Shown here one piece after another: positions 25,766 through 36,512 of a stretch of 64,000 bases of DNA. The stretch covers positions 51,260 through 115,259 of the forward strand of contig NZ_BBXC01000026.1 of NCBI RefSeq assembly GCF_001570525.1, in the 5' to 3' direction. The position numbers and the translations under genes were made by a program. Source of the stretch: Herbidospora sakaeratensis. Its GTDB lineage: Bacteria > Actinomycetota > Actinomycetes > Streptosporangiales > Streptosporangiaceae. The notes under the pieces are model-generated. The model worked only from the letters and a program-made list of their open reading frames with translations. It had not been told where the DNA came from and made no database searches. The first letter of the stretch is position 1; each line of letters begins with the position of its first letter.

Positions 25766-25853
25766 GGCCAGACTCCGATCAGAAGACGTTCGACGTCCAT
25801 ACATGGTAAGTCCGCCGCCCGAGCGCTGAGACACGGGTCCCAGAACGTGAAAC

Positions 25854-25879
25854 GGCCCGTGCCACCGGGGGCACGGGCC
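25854..25879 (-). terminator. Terminator of the NERD gene
   Basis: GGCCCGTGCC (25854-25863) pairs perfectly with 25870-25879 around ACCGGG, 31 bases past the stop of the minus-strand gene at 25911 and upstream of ilvD. Confidence 0.75.
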
Positions 25880-25910
25880 TGATCGGACGATGGATGAGAA
25901 CGTTCCTCTG

Positions 25911-26678
25911 TCAGACCTCGCTGTAGCGGGACGGCAGGACGTTCTCGGCGGCCTTGAAGATCGAATCGACCTCCGAGGTCGTGAGCGACTTCTCCCGCTT
26001 GGTGATCCACTTGCGGACCATGCTGCCGGAGAACACGTCGACGTCGCGGACGTTGAGGATCCGCCAGGGGATCGCCGGACCGTAGATGGCCAGCGACGGG
26101 ACGACGGTGATCTCGCGGCCGAGCGCCTTGCTGATCAGGTCGCCGGCCTGAGTGGCCTCCCAGCGCGCCTCGTCGAGGCGCGGCTTCTGGTTGAACGGTC
26201 CGTGGAAGAGCTTGCGGTGTGACTGCACGCGCACGGGAAGACGCCGGTCCCACTTCTCGGAGTCGACCGCGTAGACCCCTGTCGGGCCCACCACCAGATG
26301 GTCGATCTGGGCGTCGCTGCCGGGGATCGACCGGGCGTGGAGCGTGCGGTAACCACCGCGTTCGAGCTTCTTCAACTGGGCCTCGGTCCGTCGCTCCGCG
26401 ACCGACGGCCGCCGCCAGGCCGGCACGGACGACGACGTCCGTGCCCGGTAGACGGTCAGCCCGATCGCGGTCAGCACCAGGAACACGAGACCGGTACGGA
26501 CGCTCCCGAACAGCAGACCCGTCACGATCCCCACCGCGACGGAGATTGCCGCTCGGCGTACCAGATCCTGATATCTGGGTTGCTGCAAGGTGCTCCGCAG
26601 AGACGCGCGCTCTACTGGCGCGTAGGTCGACGCGGGCGTGTCGGGTCGCGTCGGGGGGCGCTCCTCACGATCGCTCAC
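25911..26678 (-). CDS. Membrane-anchored NERD-domain protein
   Basis: A 255-residue protein with a cytosolic Pro/Arg-rich N-terminus and two adjacent membrane segments ([19 protein letters not shown] and [16 protein letters not shown]). A NERD (nuclease-related) domain follows from about residue 110: [20 protein letters not shown] then VDSEKW. NERD proteins share a core with Holliday-junction-resolvase and restriction-type nucleases, and their biological role is poorly known. The GTG at 26678 has no ribosome binding site and may be leaderless. A sequence CTATCCACA, one base from a DnaA box, lies at 26720-26728. Confidence 0.8.
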   Translation of the reverse strand: MSDREERPPTRPDTPASTYAPVERASLRSTLQQPRYQDLVRRAAISVAVGIVTGLLFGSVRTGLVFLVLTAIGLTVYRARTSSSVPAWRRPSVAERRTEAQLKKLERGGYRTLHARSIPGSDAQIDHLVVGPTGVYAVDSEKWDRRLPVRVQSHRKLFHGPFNQKPRLDEARWEATQAGDLISKALGREITVVPSLAIYGPAIPWRILNVRDVDVFSGSMVRKWITKREKSLTTSEVDSIFKAAENVLPSRYSEV

Positions 26679-26852
26679 CCAAATAGGTGACGCATCGTGA
26701 CCCTCTTCGGGCGCTAGACGGCTATCCACATAACAGACGGTAGTTGAGGCGCCAAGCTGTTGCCTAGTGGAGCCTGGTTCATACTTTTGTGGCCAACATT
26801 TGCTGATTCGCGCATGCTGGTATAGGGCATCATCTCTAGATATCTTCCGGCC

Positions 26853-28247
26853 GTGGCCGGCATTCATGATCTCACCGCTCTCGAGCTCGCGTCCGCGGTT
26901 CGCTCCCGCGACCTGTCGCCCGTCGAGATCGCGGAACACTACCTCGCCCGGGCCGACGAGGTCGGCGCCTATGTGACCCCGACCCCCGAACTGGCCCTTG
27001 AGCAGGCGCGACGCCTTGAGAACGAAGATCCGGGCGACCGGCCGCTGTTCGGCGTGCCGGTGCCGGTGAAGGACCTGAACTTCGTGAAGGGCGTGCCCGT
27101 CAGGTTCGGTTCGGCCACGTACGAGGGCTTCACGGCGCCGGTGGACGACTCCATCGTGACCCGCCTGCGCGAGGCCGGGACCGTTATGACCGGTAAGACC
27201 AATTCGCCAGAGTTTGGTTTGCCCTGTTACACGGAACCTACCGTCGCGCCACCGGCCCGCACCCCCTGGGACGTGACGCGGTCGGCCGGCGGGTCGAGCG
27301 GGGGCGCCGCGGCCGCTGTGGCCGCCGGGCTCGCGCCGATCGCCCACGGCAGTGACGGAGCGGGGTCGATCCGCATCCCGGCCGCGGCGTGCGGGTTGTT
27401 CGGCATCAAGCCCAGCCGTGGACGCGTCTCCTTCGCCCCGATGATCCCCGACCTGGCCGGGCTGTCGGCCAACGGGCCGCTGGCCCGCACCGTCGCCGAC
27501 GCGGCCGCGCTGCTCGACGTGCTGGCCCACCACCAGCCCGGCGACCTCTACTGGACGCCGGACACGGAGCCCTTCGCGCGGTACGTCGGCCGAGACCCGG
27601 GACCTCTCAGGATCGCCCGCCACCGCGACCCGGTGGTCGACGGCGCCGAACTCCATCCGGAGGTGCTGGCGGCCTACGAGAAGACGTCCACACTGCTGGA
27701 ACGGCTCGGTCACGAGGTCGTCGACATCGACAACCCCTACGGCGCCGACGTGGTGCCGCTGTTCGAGCGCATGTGGTTCTCCTTCGCCTGCATGCACCCC
27801 GTCGCGCCCGGGAAGGAGCACCTGCTGCGGCCCGTCACGGCGTGGTTGCGGGAACGCGGGTTCGCCACTCCCGCGCCCGACTTCCTCAAGGCGTGGTCGG
27901 CGCTGCAGCTGACGACCCGGTTCGCGCTGCTGGTCACGAACGAGTTCGACGCCGTCCTCACCCCCACCGTCACCGGCCTCACCCCGGAGATCGGCTGGTT
28001 CGAGGACGTCGACGACCCCGCCGAGACCTTCGAGCGCATGAAGCGCTTCGCGCCGTTCGCCGCCGCCTACAACCTCAGCGGCCAGCCCGCGGTCAACCTG
28101 CCGATCCACTGGACGCCCGAAGGGCTGCCCGTCGGGGTCATGCTGGCCGGCCGGTGGGCCGAGGAGGGCACCCTCATCATGCTGTCGGCGCAGGTCGAAC
28201 AGGCGGTGGGCGGCTTCTGGGGAGAGCGCCGCCCACCGGGGTGGTAG
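26853..28247 (+). CDS. Amidase-signature family enzyme
   Basis: Hydrolyses carboxamides (or aryl-acylamides) through a Ser-cisSer-Lys triad. The 464-residue protein shows Lys73 in VPVPVKDLN, the cis-Ser148 in SAGGSSGGAAAAVAAG and the nucleophile Ser172 in GSDGAGSIRIPAA. It lacks a signal peptide. GatA is unlikely since no gatB or gatC is nearby and the C-terminal region differs. The GTG at 26853 lacks a clear ribosome binding site. Monocistronic; convergent with the gene at 28257. Confidence 0.9.
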   Translation: MAGIHDLTALELASAVRSRDLSPVEIAEHYLARADEVGAYVTPTPELALEQARRLENEDPGDRPLFGVPVPVKDLNFVKGVPVRFGSATYEGFTAPVDDSIVTRLREAGTVMTGKTNSPEFGLPCYTEPTVAPPARTPWDVTRSAGGSSGGAAAAVAAGLAPIAHGSDGAGSIRIPAAACGLFGIKPSRGRVSFAPMIPDLAGLSANGPLARTVADAAALLDVLAHHQPGDLYWTPDTEPFARYVGRDPGPLRIARHRDPVVDGAELHPEVLAAYEKTSTLLERLGHEVVDIDNPYGADVVPLFERMWFSFACMHPVAPGKEHLLRPVTAWLRERGFATPAPDFLKAWSALQLTTRFALLVTNEFDAVLTPTVTGLTPEIGWFEDVDDPAETFERMKRFAPFAAAYNLSGQPAVNLPIHWTPEGLPVGVMLAGRWAEEGTLIMLSAQVEQAVGGFWGERRPPGW

Positions 28248-28256
28248 CGGCCGGGG

Positions 28257-29225
28257 TCAGGTCAGCAACGACACGACGTGCTCGGACACGTCGGCCAGCA
28301 GCCCGGCCGGCCGCACGTCGGCGCCCGCGATGGCCGACACCAGGCTCGGCAGCCCTTCGAGGGGGAAACCGTCGTTCCTGGTGACCTGGTGGCCGACGCC
28401 GTTCTTGTCGAGCACGGCCCGGCTGCGCCGCCAGGCCTCCAGCACCTCTTCGGGCGAGGGCACCCCGAAGCCGTGGCCGACCGGGGCGGCGTGGCGGAGC
28501 CGGACCAGCGGGGTGTCGGCGAAGGCCAGGGCCGTGCGGCAGCGGGTGGACAGGGTCTCCTTGTCGGGCACCCAGTCCATGGCCGTACAGGGAGTGCGGC
28601 ACTTGGCGACGCAGACCGCCATCGCTCCGGCGACCTGGCTGTGCTGGCGGTCGAAGTAGGCCCGCCAGCCCTCGGCCGGCTCGGAGGCCACGCGCAAGGA
28701 GCGCTGGGTGGCCGATTGTTCGGAGCGGGTGTGGTCGCACTCCTTCTCGCCGATGACGCCGAAGCGGCTGCCCGGCGCCTGGAGGCCCTCGGGCCAGCGG
28801 GCGGGGTCGCCCGAGTGGCCCAGCGCCTCCTCGAAGGCCAGCAGGGGCAGGTATTCGGAGGTGATGTGCACCGCCGCCATCATCGCGCTGAGCTCGCGCT
28901 GGTCCCAGCGGACCTTGATCACCTCAAGGAGCAGGGAGTAGGCCGGGCGCAGCGAGTCGAGGGCGCCGCGCGGGCGTTCCTTGGGGGTCTGCGGCATGTG
29001 GCAGGCACGGGCCCGGCGGCGCAGGTCGGCCGGGATCACCGGCGCGTCGAGCTCGCTGGCGAAGTCTTCGGCGTCGAGGGTCAGCAGGCGCTGGCCGAAC
29101 TCGCAGACGGCGGCGACCAGCGCCGCCCGCGACTCGTCGGACAGCACGGCGCCGGACAGGGCGCCGACGTCGCCGAAGGAATAGCGGCGGGCCAGCGCGA
29201 TGAGCAGGTCGTGGGCCGACTCCAT
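28257..29225 (-). CDS. Conserved hypothetical protein with Cys/His clusters
   Basis: A 322-residue soluble, largely helical protein with no family I can name. Two cysteine-rich stretches stand out: RARACHMPQ (about 70-78) and CVAKCRTPCTAMDW (about 205-218), with further Cys at GEKECDHTRSE and STRCRTAL. They could bind metal. The segment RSLRVASEPAEGWRAYFDRQHSQ looks conserved and basic. It lies immediately downstream of nothing on its strand (pepN is terminated 20 bases before it), so it is probably monocistronic. Confidence 0.65.
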   Translation of the reverse strand: MESAHDLLIALARRYSFGDVGALSGAVLSDESRAALVAAVCEFGQRLLTLDAEDFASELDAPVIPADLRRRARACHMPQTPKERPRGALDSLRPAYSLLLEVIKVRWDQRELSAMMAAVHITSEYLPLLAFEEALGHSGDPARWPEGLQAPGSRFGVIGEKECDHTRSEQSATQRSLRVASEPAEGWRAYFDRQHSQVAGAMAVCVAKCRTPCTAMDWVPDKETLSTRCRTALAFADTPLVRLRHAAPVGHGFGVPSPEEVLEAWRRSRAVLDKNGVGHQVTRNDGFPLEGLPSLVSAIAGADVRPAGLLADVSEHVVSLLT

Positions 29226-29248
29226 CCATTCACTTTCTCACGGGGTAC

Positions 29249-29279
29249 GGGGAAGGCCGGGCGCGGGCCCGGCCTCCCC
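29249..29279 (-). terminator. Terminator of pepN
   Basis: GGGGAAGGCCGGGC (29249-29262) pairs with GCCCGGCCTCCCC (29267-29279) with one bulged base and a 4-base loop, 18 bases past the pepN stop. Confidence 0.8.
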
Positions 29280-29296
29280 TGAACCTACGTGACCTT

Positions 29297-31864
<2,568 letters not shown>

Positions 31865-32031
31865 ATCCGCTCCTCACACACGGCCCGCCGCGCCGTCGCG
31901 ACCGGGATGACCGCATCCTTCCACGACGACCGGACAAAGCCGCAATCAAATGTTTCCCTACCTGGAATAGGTAGATCCCTGACTCCGGTTGTCGATCGAT
32001 GGAACCACATTCCTGTCGGGAGAGTGAACAA

Positions 32032-32652
32032 ATGTCCGAACGCAAGATCGCCGATTTCTGGTTCGACCCATTCTGTCCGTGGGCCTGGCTGACCTCGCGC
32101 TGGATGCTCGAAGTGGAGAAAGTGCGGCCTATCGAGGTCCGCTGGCATCTGATGAGCCTCACCTTCCTGAACGAAGGCAGGGACATCTCCTCGGATTATC
32201 GGGCACGTATAAGCAAGGCCCTCGGCCCGGTCCGGGTCGTGGCCGCCGCGCGGCGGAAGCACGGCGAGGAGGTGCTCGGCGAGCTCTACACCCAGCTCGG
32301 CACCCGCTTCCACGACGGCGGGCGCATCAAGACCCTCGACGGCCTGGCCGACGTCGTCGCCGAGGCGCTGGAGGCCGCCGGCCTCGACCCCGCACTGGTC
32401 GGCGAGATGGACTCCACCGAGTACGACGAGGAGATCCGCCGCTCCCACGACGCCGGGATGGACCAGGTCGGCACGGACGTGGGCACACCCGTGATCGCCA
32501 TCGACGGCAACGCCATCTTCGGGCCCGTCGTCACCCCCGCCCCGAAGGGCGAGGCGGCGGGGCTGCTCTGGGACGGCGTGGTGCTGGTCCTGTCGACCGA
32601 CGGCTTCTTCGAACTGAAGCGGACCCGGACCAGGGACCCCATCTTCGATTGA
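32032..32652 (+). CDS. Rv2466c-like mycothiol-dependent reductase with CPWA active site
   Basis: A DsbA/thioredoxin-fold protein of 206 residues that closely follows Mycobacterium tuberculosis Rv2466c, a mycothiol-dependent nitroreductase: DFWFDPFCPWAWLTSRWMLEVEK, GPVRVVAAAR, HDAGMDQVG and the C-terminal FFELKRTRT. The active site reads Cys15-Pro-Trp-Ala18, whereas Rv2466c has CPWC. With the nucleophilic Cys alone, a monothiol mechanism using mycothiol is expected (inference). GGGAGAG lies seven bases before the ATG. The aldehyde dehydrogenase gene follows 37 bases later. Confidence 0.9.
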   Translation: MSERKIADFWFDPFCPWAWLTSRWMLEVEKVRPIEVRWHLMSLTFLNEGRDISSDYRARISKALGPVRVVAAARRKHGEEVLGELYTQLGTRFHDGGRIKTLDGLADVVAEALEAAGLDPALVGEMDSTEYDEEIRRSHDAGMDQVGTDVGTPVIAIDGNAIFGPVVTPAPKGEAAGLLWDGVVLVLSTDGFFELKRTRTRDPIFD

Positions 32653-32689
32653 GTGGAACTATGACACCGATCACGCCAGGATGGGGCGC

Positions 32690-34093
32690 ATGCGTCAGCT
32701 CTTCGTGAACGGTGCCTGGGTTCCCTCCGCGTCCGGCGAAGGCGTCGACGTGGTCAACCCGGCGACCGAAGAGGTCGTCGACCGGGTGCCGGCGGGGGCG
32801 GCCGACGACGTGGCCGAGGCGGTCACCGCCGCCCGGCGCGCCTTCCCCCGCTGGTCGGCCACCCCGCCCGAGGAACGCGGCGCGTTACTGACCCGCGCCG
32901 CCGAGCTGATCGAGGCGCGCGCCCGCCCGATCGCCGAGACCATCGCGACCGACATGGGCGCGCCGCTCGGGTTCGCGCTGCGGACGCAGACCCTGATGCC
33001 CGCCGGGGTGCTCAAGACCTTCGCCGCCATGGCCGGGCGGCAGGCCGAGACCACCCGGGTGGGCAACTCGCTGATCCTCCGCGAGCCGGTGGGCGTGGTC
33101 GCCGCGATCACGCCCTGGAACTACCCCCTCCACCAGGCCGTCTGCAAGGTGGGCGCGGCGCTGGCGGCCGGGTGCACGGTGGTGCTGAAGCCCAGCGAGG
33201 TGGCCCCCCTGGCGGCCTACGCGCTGGCCGAGGTCCTGGCGGAGGCCGGGCTGCCGCCGGGCGTCTTCAACCTGGTGAGCGGCCACGGCCGCACCGTCGG
33301 CGAGACGCTGGCCGCCCACGTCGACGTCGACATGGTCTCCTTCACCGGCTCCACGGCGGCCGGCCGCCGGGTGGCCACGCTGGCGGGCGACACCGTGAAG
33401 CGGGTGGCGCTGGAGCTCGGCGGCAAGTCGGCCAACGTGATCCTGCCGGGCGCCGACCTGGAGACCGCGGTCAAGGCGGGCGTCGGGCACGCGTACAGCA
33501 ACGCCGGGCAGACCTGTTCGGCCTGGTCGCGCATGCTCGTCCAGTGGGACCAGTACGACGAGGCCGTCCAGATGGCCGTCGCGTTCTCCCGCAAGTACGT
33601 CGTGGGCGACCCCTTCGCCGACGACACCCGCATCGGCCCGCTCGTCTCCCGGGTCCAGCGCGACCGGGTGATCCGCTACCTCAACGTCGGCCAGGAGGAA
33701 GGCGCCCGGCTGGTGGCCGGCGGCACCGAGCCGGTGCACGAGCGCGGCTACTACGTCGAGCCGGCCGTCTTCGCCGGGGTCGCGCCCGGCATGACGATCG
33801 AGCAGGAGGAGATCTTCGGCCCGGTGTTGTCGATCGTGCCCTTCGGCAGCGTCGACGAGGCCGTCTCGATCGCCAACGGCACCCCCTACGGCCTCGCCGG
33901 GGCCGTCTGGGCCGCCGACGAGGAGCAGGCCGTCGCGGTGGCCCGCCGCCTGCGCACCGGCCAGGTCGCGATCAACGGCGGCCGGTTCAACCCGCTCGCG
34001 CCGTTCGGCGGCTACGGGCAGTCGGGTGTCGGTCGCGAGCTGGGCGAGGCCGGGTTCGACGAGTTCCTCGAGATCAAGTCTTTGCAGATGTGA
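32690..34093 (+). CDS. NAD(P)-dependent aldehyde dehydrogenase
   Basis: Oxidises an aldehyde to the acid with NAD(P). The 467-residue protein has the catalytic Cys276 in GQTCSA, Glu242 in ALELGGKSA, the nucleotide-binding FTGSTAAGRR and ITPWNYPL segments, and EEIFGPVLS near the C-terminus. The substrate cannot be told. The ATG at 32690 has GGATGGGG just before it; an ATG three codons earlier is an alternative. It may be co-transcribed with the Rv2466c-like gene; both would fit detoxification. Confidence 0.92.
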   Translation: MRQLFVNGAWVPSASGEGVDVVNPATEEVVDRVPAGAADDVAEAVTAARRAFPRWSATPPEERGALLTRAAELIEARARPIAETIATDMGAPLGFALRTQTLMPAGVLKTFAAMAGRQAETTRVGNSLILREPVGVVAAITPWNYPLHQAVCKVGAALAAGCTVVLKPSEVAPLAAYALAEVLAEAGLPPGVFNLVSGHGRTVGETLAAHVDVDMVSFTGSTAAGRRVATLAGDTVKRVALELGGKSANVILPGADLETAVKAGVGHAYSNAGQTCSAWSRMLVQWDQYDEAVQMAVAFSRKYVVGDPFADDTRIGPLVSRVQRDRVIRYLNVGQEEGARLVAGGTEPVHERGYYVEPAVFAGVAPGMTIEQEEIFGPVLSIVPFGSVDEAVSIANGTPYGLAGAVWAADEEQAVAVARRLRTGQVAINGGRFNPLAPFGGYGQSGVGRELGEAGFDEFLEIKSLQM

Positions 34094-34130
34094 GCTTTCC
34101 GGCTTGACCCGGGCGCGGATACACAAAGTC

Positions 34131-35336
34131 ATGCACGTGTTGATCGTGGGCCTGGGCTACGTCGGGCTGCCCACCGCGCTCGCCTTCCTGGAGGCGGGCT
34201 GCCGGGTGACCGGCTACGACGTCAGCGCCGCCCGGCTGGCCGCCATCGCCAGGGGCCAGGTCGACCTGTCGCCGCTCGACCACGCGCGGTTGCGGTTCCA
34301 CCGCCTGGAGACCACCGCCGACCCGACGGCGGTCGCCGCCGCCGACGCCGTGGTGATCTGCGTCCCGACGCCGGTCGACGAGCATCACGTGCCCGACCTG
34401 AGCGCGTTGCGGGCCGCCTGCGGCACGGTCGTCGCGCACGCCGTCCCGGGCCAGCTGGTGATCCTCACCTCGACGACCTACGTGGGCTCGACCCGCGACC
34501 TGCTGATCGACCACCTCAGCGGGGTCGACGTCGTGTTCAGCCCCGAGCGGGTCGACCCGGGGCCGGGCGGGCGGCCGCTGGAGCACTCGCCGAGGGTGCT
34601 CGGGCCGGCCTCCGCCAAGGCCGGCGACCGGGCCGAGGAACTGCTGAAACGGGTGGCGCCCTCGGTGCACCGGGTCAGCTCGCCGGAGGCGGCCGAGTTG
34701 TGCAAGCTGCTGGAGAACTCGTTCCGGGCGGTCAACATCGCGCTGGCCAACGAGTTCGCCGACATCGCCCGGGAGGTCGGCGTCGACCCCGTCGAGGTGA
34801 TCGAGGCGGCGGCCACCAAGCCGTTCGGGTTCATGCGGTTCGACCCCGGGCCGGGCGTGGGCGGGCAGTGCGTGCCGTCCGACCCCTACTACCTGCTCTG
34901 GCGGCTGCGGCGGGCCGCGCCGACCGTGCTGACCGCCGCGATGGGGGCCATCGCGGCCCGGCCGCAGGCGGTGGTCGGGCGGGCGCTGGAGATGCTCGCC
35001 GCCGCCGGGCGGGACATCCGCGACGCGAAGGTGCTGGTCGCGGGGGTGTCGTACAAGCCGGGGGTGGCCGACGCCCGGGAGACGCCGGCCATGCCGATCA
35101 TCGCCGCGCTGCGGCGGCTCGGCGCGCGGGCCGAGTTCACCGATCCGCTGGTCGAGGAGCTCGTCGTGGGGGAGGAGCGCCTCAAACGCGCGCCCGACCC
35201 GAGGGGCGAGCCGTGGGACCTCGTCATCGTGCACACCCTCGGCGGCGACCTCGGCTGGCTGCGGCCGCAACAGCCGGTCCTGGACGCGACCTACCGGCTC
35301 GAACGGCCCGGCGACAGCCGGTGGGAGGTGCCCTAG
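34131..35336 (+). CDS. UDP-sugar dehydrogenase (UDP-GlcNAc/ManNAc dehydrogenase type)
   Basis: Oxidises C6 of a UDP-sugar to the uronate with two NAD. The 401-residue protein has the Rossmann start VLIVGLGYVGLPTALAF, Glu139 in FSPERVDPG, and the catalytic Cys247 in GVGGQCVPSDPYYL. FSPERVDPG and CVPSDPYYL are typical of the WecC/WbpA subfamily and not of UDP-glucose dehydrogenase. It stands alone, away from other sugar genes, and may feed a cell-wall glycan. Its stop shares the palindrome CCCTAGGG with the stop of the convergent def. Confidence 0.88.
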   Translation: MHVLIVGLGYVGLPTALAFLEAGCRVTGYDVSAARLAAIARGQVDLSPLDHARLRFHRLETTADPTAVAAADAVVICVPTPVDEHHVPDLSALRAACGTVVAHAVPGQLVILTSTTYVGSTRDLLIDHLSGVDVVFSPERVDPGPGGRPLEHSPRVLGPASAKAGDRAEELLKRVAPSVHRVSSPEAAELCKLLENSFRAVNIALANEFADIAREVGVDPVEVIEAAATKPFGFMRFDPGPGVGGQCVPSDPYYLLWRLRRAAPTVLTAAMGAIAARPQAVVGRALEMLAAAGRDIRDAKVLVAGVSYKPGVADARETPAMPIIAALRRLGARAEFTDPLVEELVVGEERLKRAPDPRGEPWDLVIVHTLGGDLGWLRPQQPVLDATYRLERPGDSRWEVP

Positions 35337-35821
35337 GGCGCCTGGAGCATGATGCGGCGGGCGGCGTCCTTCGCCAGGCGGTCGAGGTAGAGGCCGCCGT
35401 TGAGGTGGTCGAACTCGTGCTGGAAGCAGCGGGCCAGCATGCCGCGCGCCTTGATCTCCAGCGGGCGGCCGAGGCGGTCGAAGCCCGTGACGGTCACCCC
35501 GGCCGCGCGCGGGGTGGGGGAGTAGAGGGGCTTGCCCGTCTCCTTGTTGGGGACCGACAGACAACCCTCCTCCTCGACGAGTTCGGCGTCGTCGTCGATG
35601 GTGAGCTCGGGGTTGACCACAGCGCCCTTGCGGTTGCTGATGTCGTACACGAAAAGGCGTTTCGGCACGCCGACCTGGGGGCCCGCGAGGCCGACGCCGT
35701 CGGCCAGGTACATCGTCGCGAACATCTCGTCGATCAGGCGGCGCAGGTCTTTGTCGAACGCCGTGACCGGCTCGGCAGGGGTGCGCAGCACCGGATCTCC
35801 GACATACCGGATCTCGCGCAT
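35333..35821 (-). CDS. def: Peptide deformylase
   Basis: Removes the formyl group from nascent proteins, an Fe/Zn enzyme. The 162-residue protein shows the three motifs GVGLAGPQVG (42-51), EGCLSVP with metal ligand Cys87, and QHEFDHLNG (134-142). Length and the absence of a long insertion fit actinobacterial Def. It overlaps the convergent dehydrogenase by four bases and is divergent from rpiB across 70 bases. Confidence 0.96.
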   Translation of the reverse strand: MREIRYVGDPVLRTPAEPVTAFDKDLRRLIDEMFATMYLADGVGLAGPQVGVPKRLFVYDISNRKGAVVNPELTIDDDAELVEEEGCLSVPNKETGKPLYSPTPRAAGVTVTGFDRLGRPLEIKARGMLARCFQHEFDHLNGGLYLDRLAKDAARRIMLQAP

Positions 35822-35891
35822 TCTGATCTCCGCGGTAAGGGTTGACGGGGGTAGCTGGCCGTTACTTTAGTCGACCTGAGAAGCTCTCCGT

Positions 35892-36359
35892 ATGCGCGTC
35901 TACATCGGTTCCGACCACGCCGGCTACGACCTGAAGAACCACCTGGTCGGCTGGCTCAAAGACAACGGCCACGACGTGGTCGACTGCGGTCCCTTCGTCT
36001 TCGACGCCGAAGACGACTATCCGCCCTTCGTGCTCCGCGCCGCCGCCGGCGTGGTGGCCGAACCGGGCTCGTTCGGCGTGGTGATCGGCGGTTCCGGCAA
36101 CGGCGAGGCCATCGCCGCCAACAAGGTGAAGGGCGTGCGGGCCGCACTGGCGTGGAGCGACGACACCGCCACGCTCGGGCGGCAGCACAACGACGCCAAC
36201 GTGATCAGCATCGGCGCCCGGATGCACACCGAGGCCGAGGCCACCCGTTTCGTCGAGTTGTTCCTCGCCACGCCGTATTCGGGGGCCGAGCGCCACACCC
36301 GGCGCATCGACATGCTGAGCGACTACGAGCAGACCGGCGAGCTGCCCGCGTTGCCCTAA
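35892..36359 (+). CDS. rpiB: Ribose-5-phosphate isomerase B
   Basis: Interconverts ribose-5-phosphate and ribulose-5-phosphate in the pentose phosphate pathway. The 155-residue protein opens MRVYIGSDHAGYDLKNHL and carries GGSGNGEAIAANKVKG. Glu72 in NGE sits where M. tuberculosis RpiB has its catalytic Glu, in contrast to the Cys of E. coli RpiB. RQHNDANVISIGAR is also conserved. Its stop overlaps that of the convergent 48-residue gene by three bases. Confidence 0.95.
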   Translation: MRVYIGSDHAGYDLKNHLVGWLKDNGHDVVDCGPFVFDAEDDYPPFVLRAAAGVVAEPGSFGVVIGGSGNGEAIAANKVKGVRAALAWSDDTATLGRQHNDANVISIGARMHTEAEATRFVELFLATPYSGAERHTRRIDMLSDYEQTGELPALP

Positions 36360-36502
36360 GGCTTCTTGCGGGTCTCCTTGCGGGGGACCTCGTCGCGCAG
36401 GGGCCGCCGGTCGGCGGCCTCCTGCTGTTCCTTCGACGGACGCGACACGTCGCGGGCGCGCATGGCGGTGATCGCCGTGATGGTCAGACTCGTCAGGGCC
36501 AT
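36356..36502 (-). CDS. 48-residue basic small protein downstream of the Eis-like gene
   Basis: The ATG at 36502 lies ten bases after the stop of the Eis-like acetyltransferase, with GGCGGG just before it. The product starts MALTSLTITAITAM and continues as a highly charged segment from RARDVSRPSKEQQEAADRR to RKETRKKP. A short uncharged N-terminus followed by a charged tail could suit a peripheral membrane or nucleic-acid-binding protein. I do not recognise the family. Position, start site and non-random composition support it as real. Confidence 0.5.
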   Translation of the reverse strand: MALTSLTITAITAMRARDVSRPSKEQQEAADRRPLRDEVPRKETRKKP

Positions 36503-36512
36503 GCCCGCCAGC

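Noticed and set aside
26853-28247. GatA subunit of the Asp/Glu-tRNA amidotransferase
   Set aside because: No gatB or gatC nearby, and the C-terminal half does not follow GatA.
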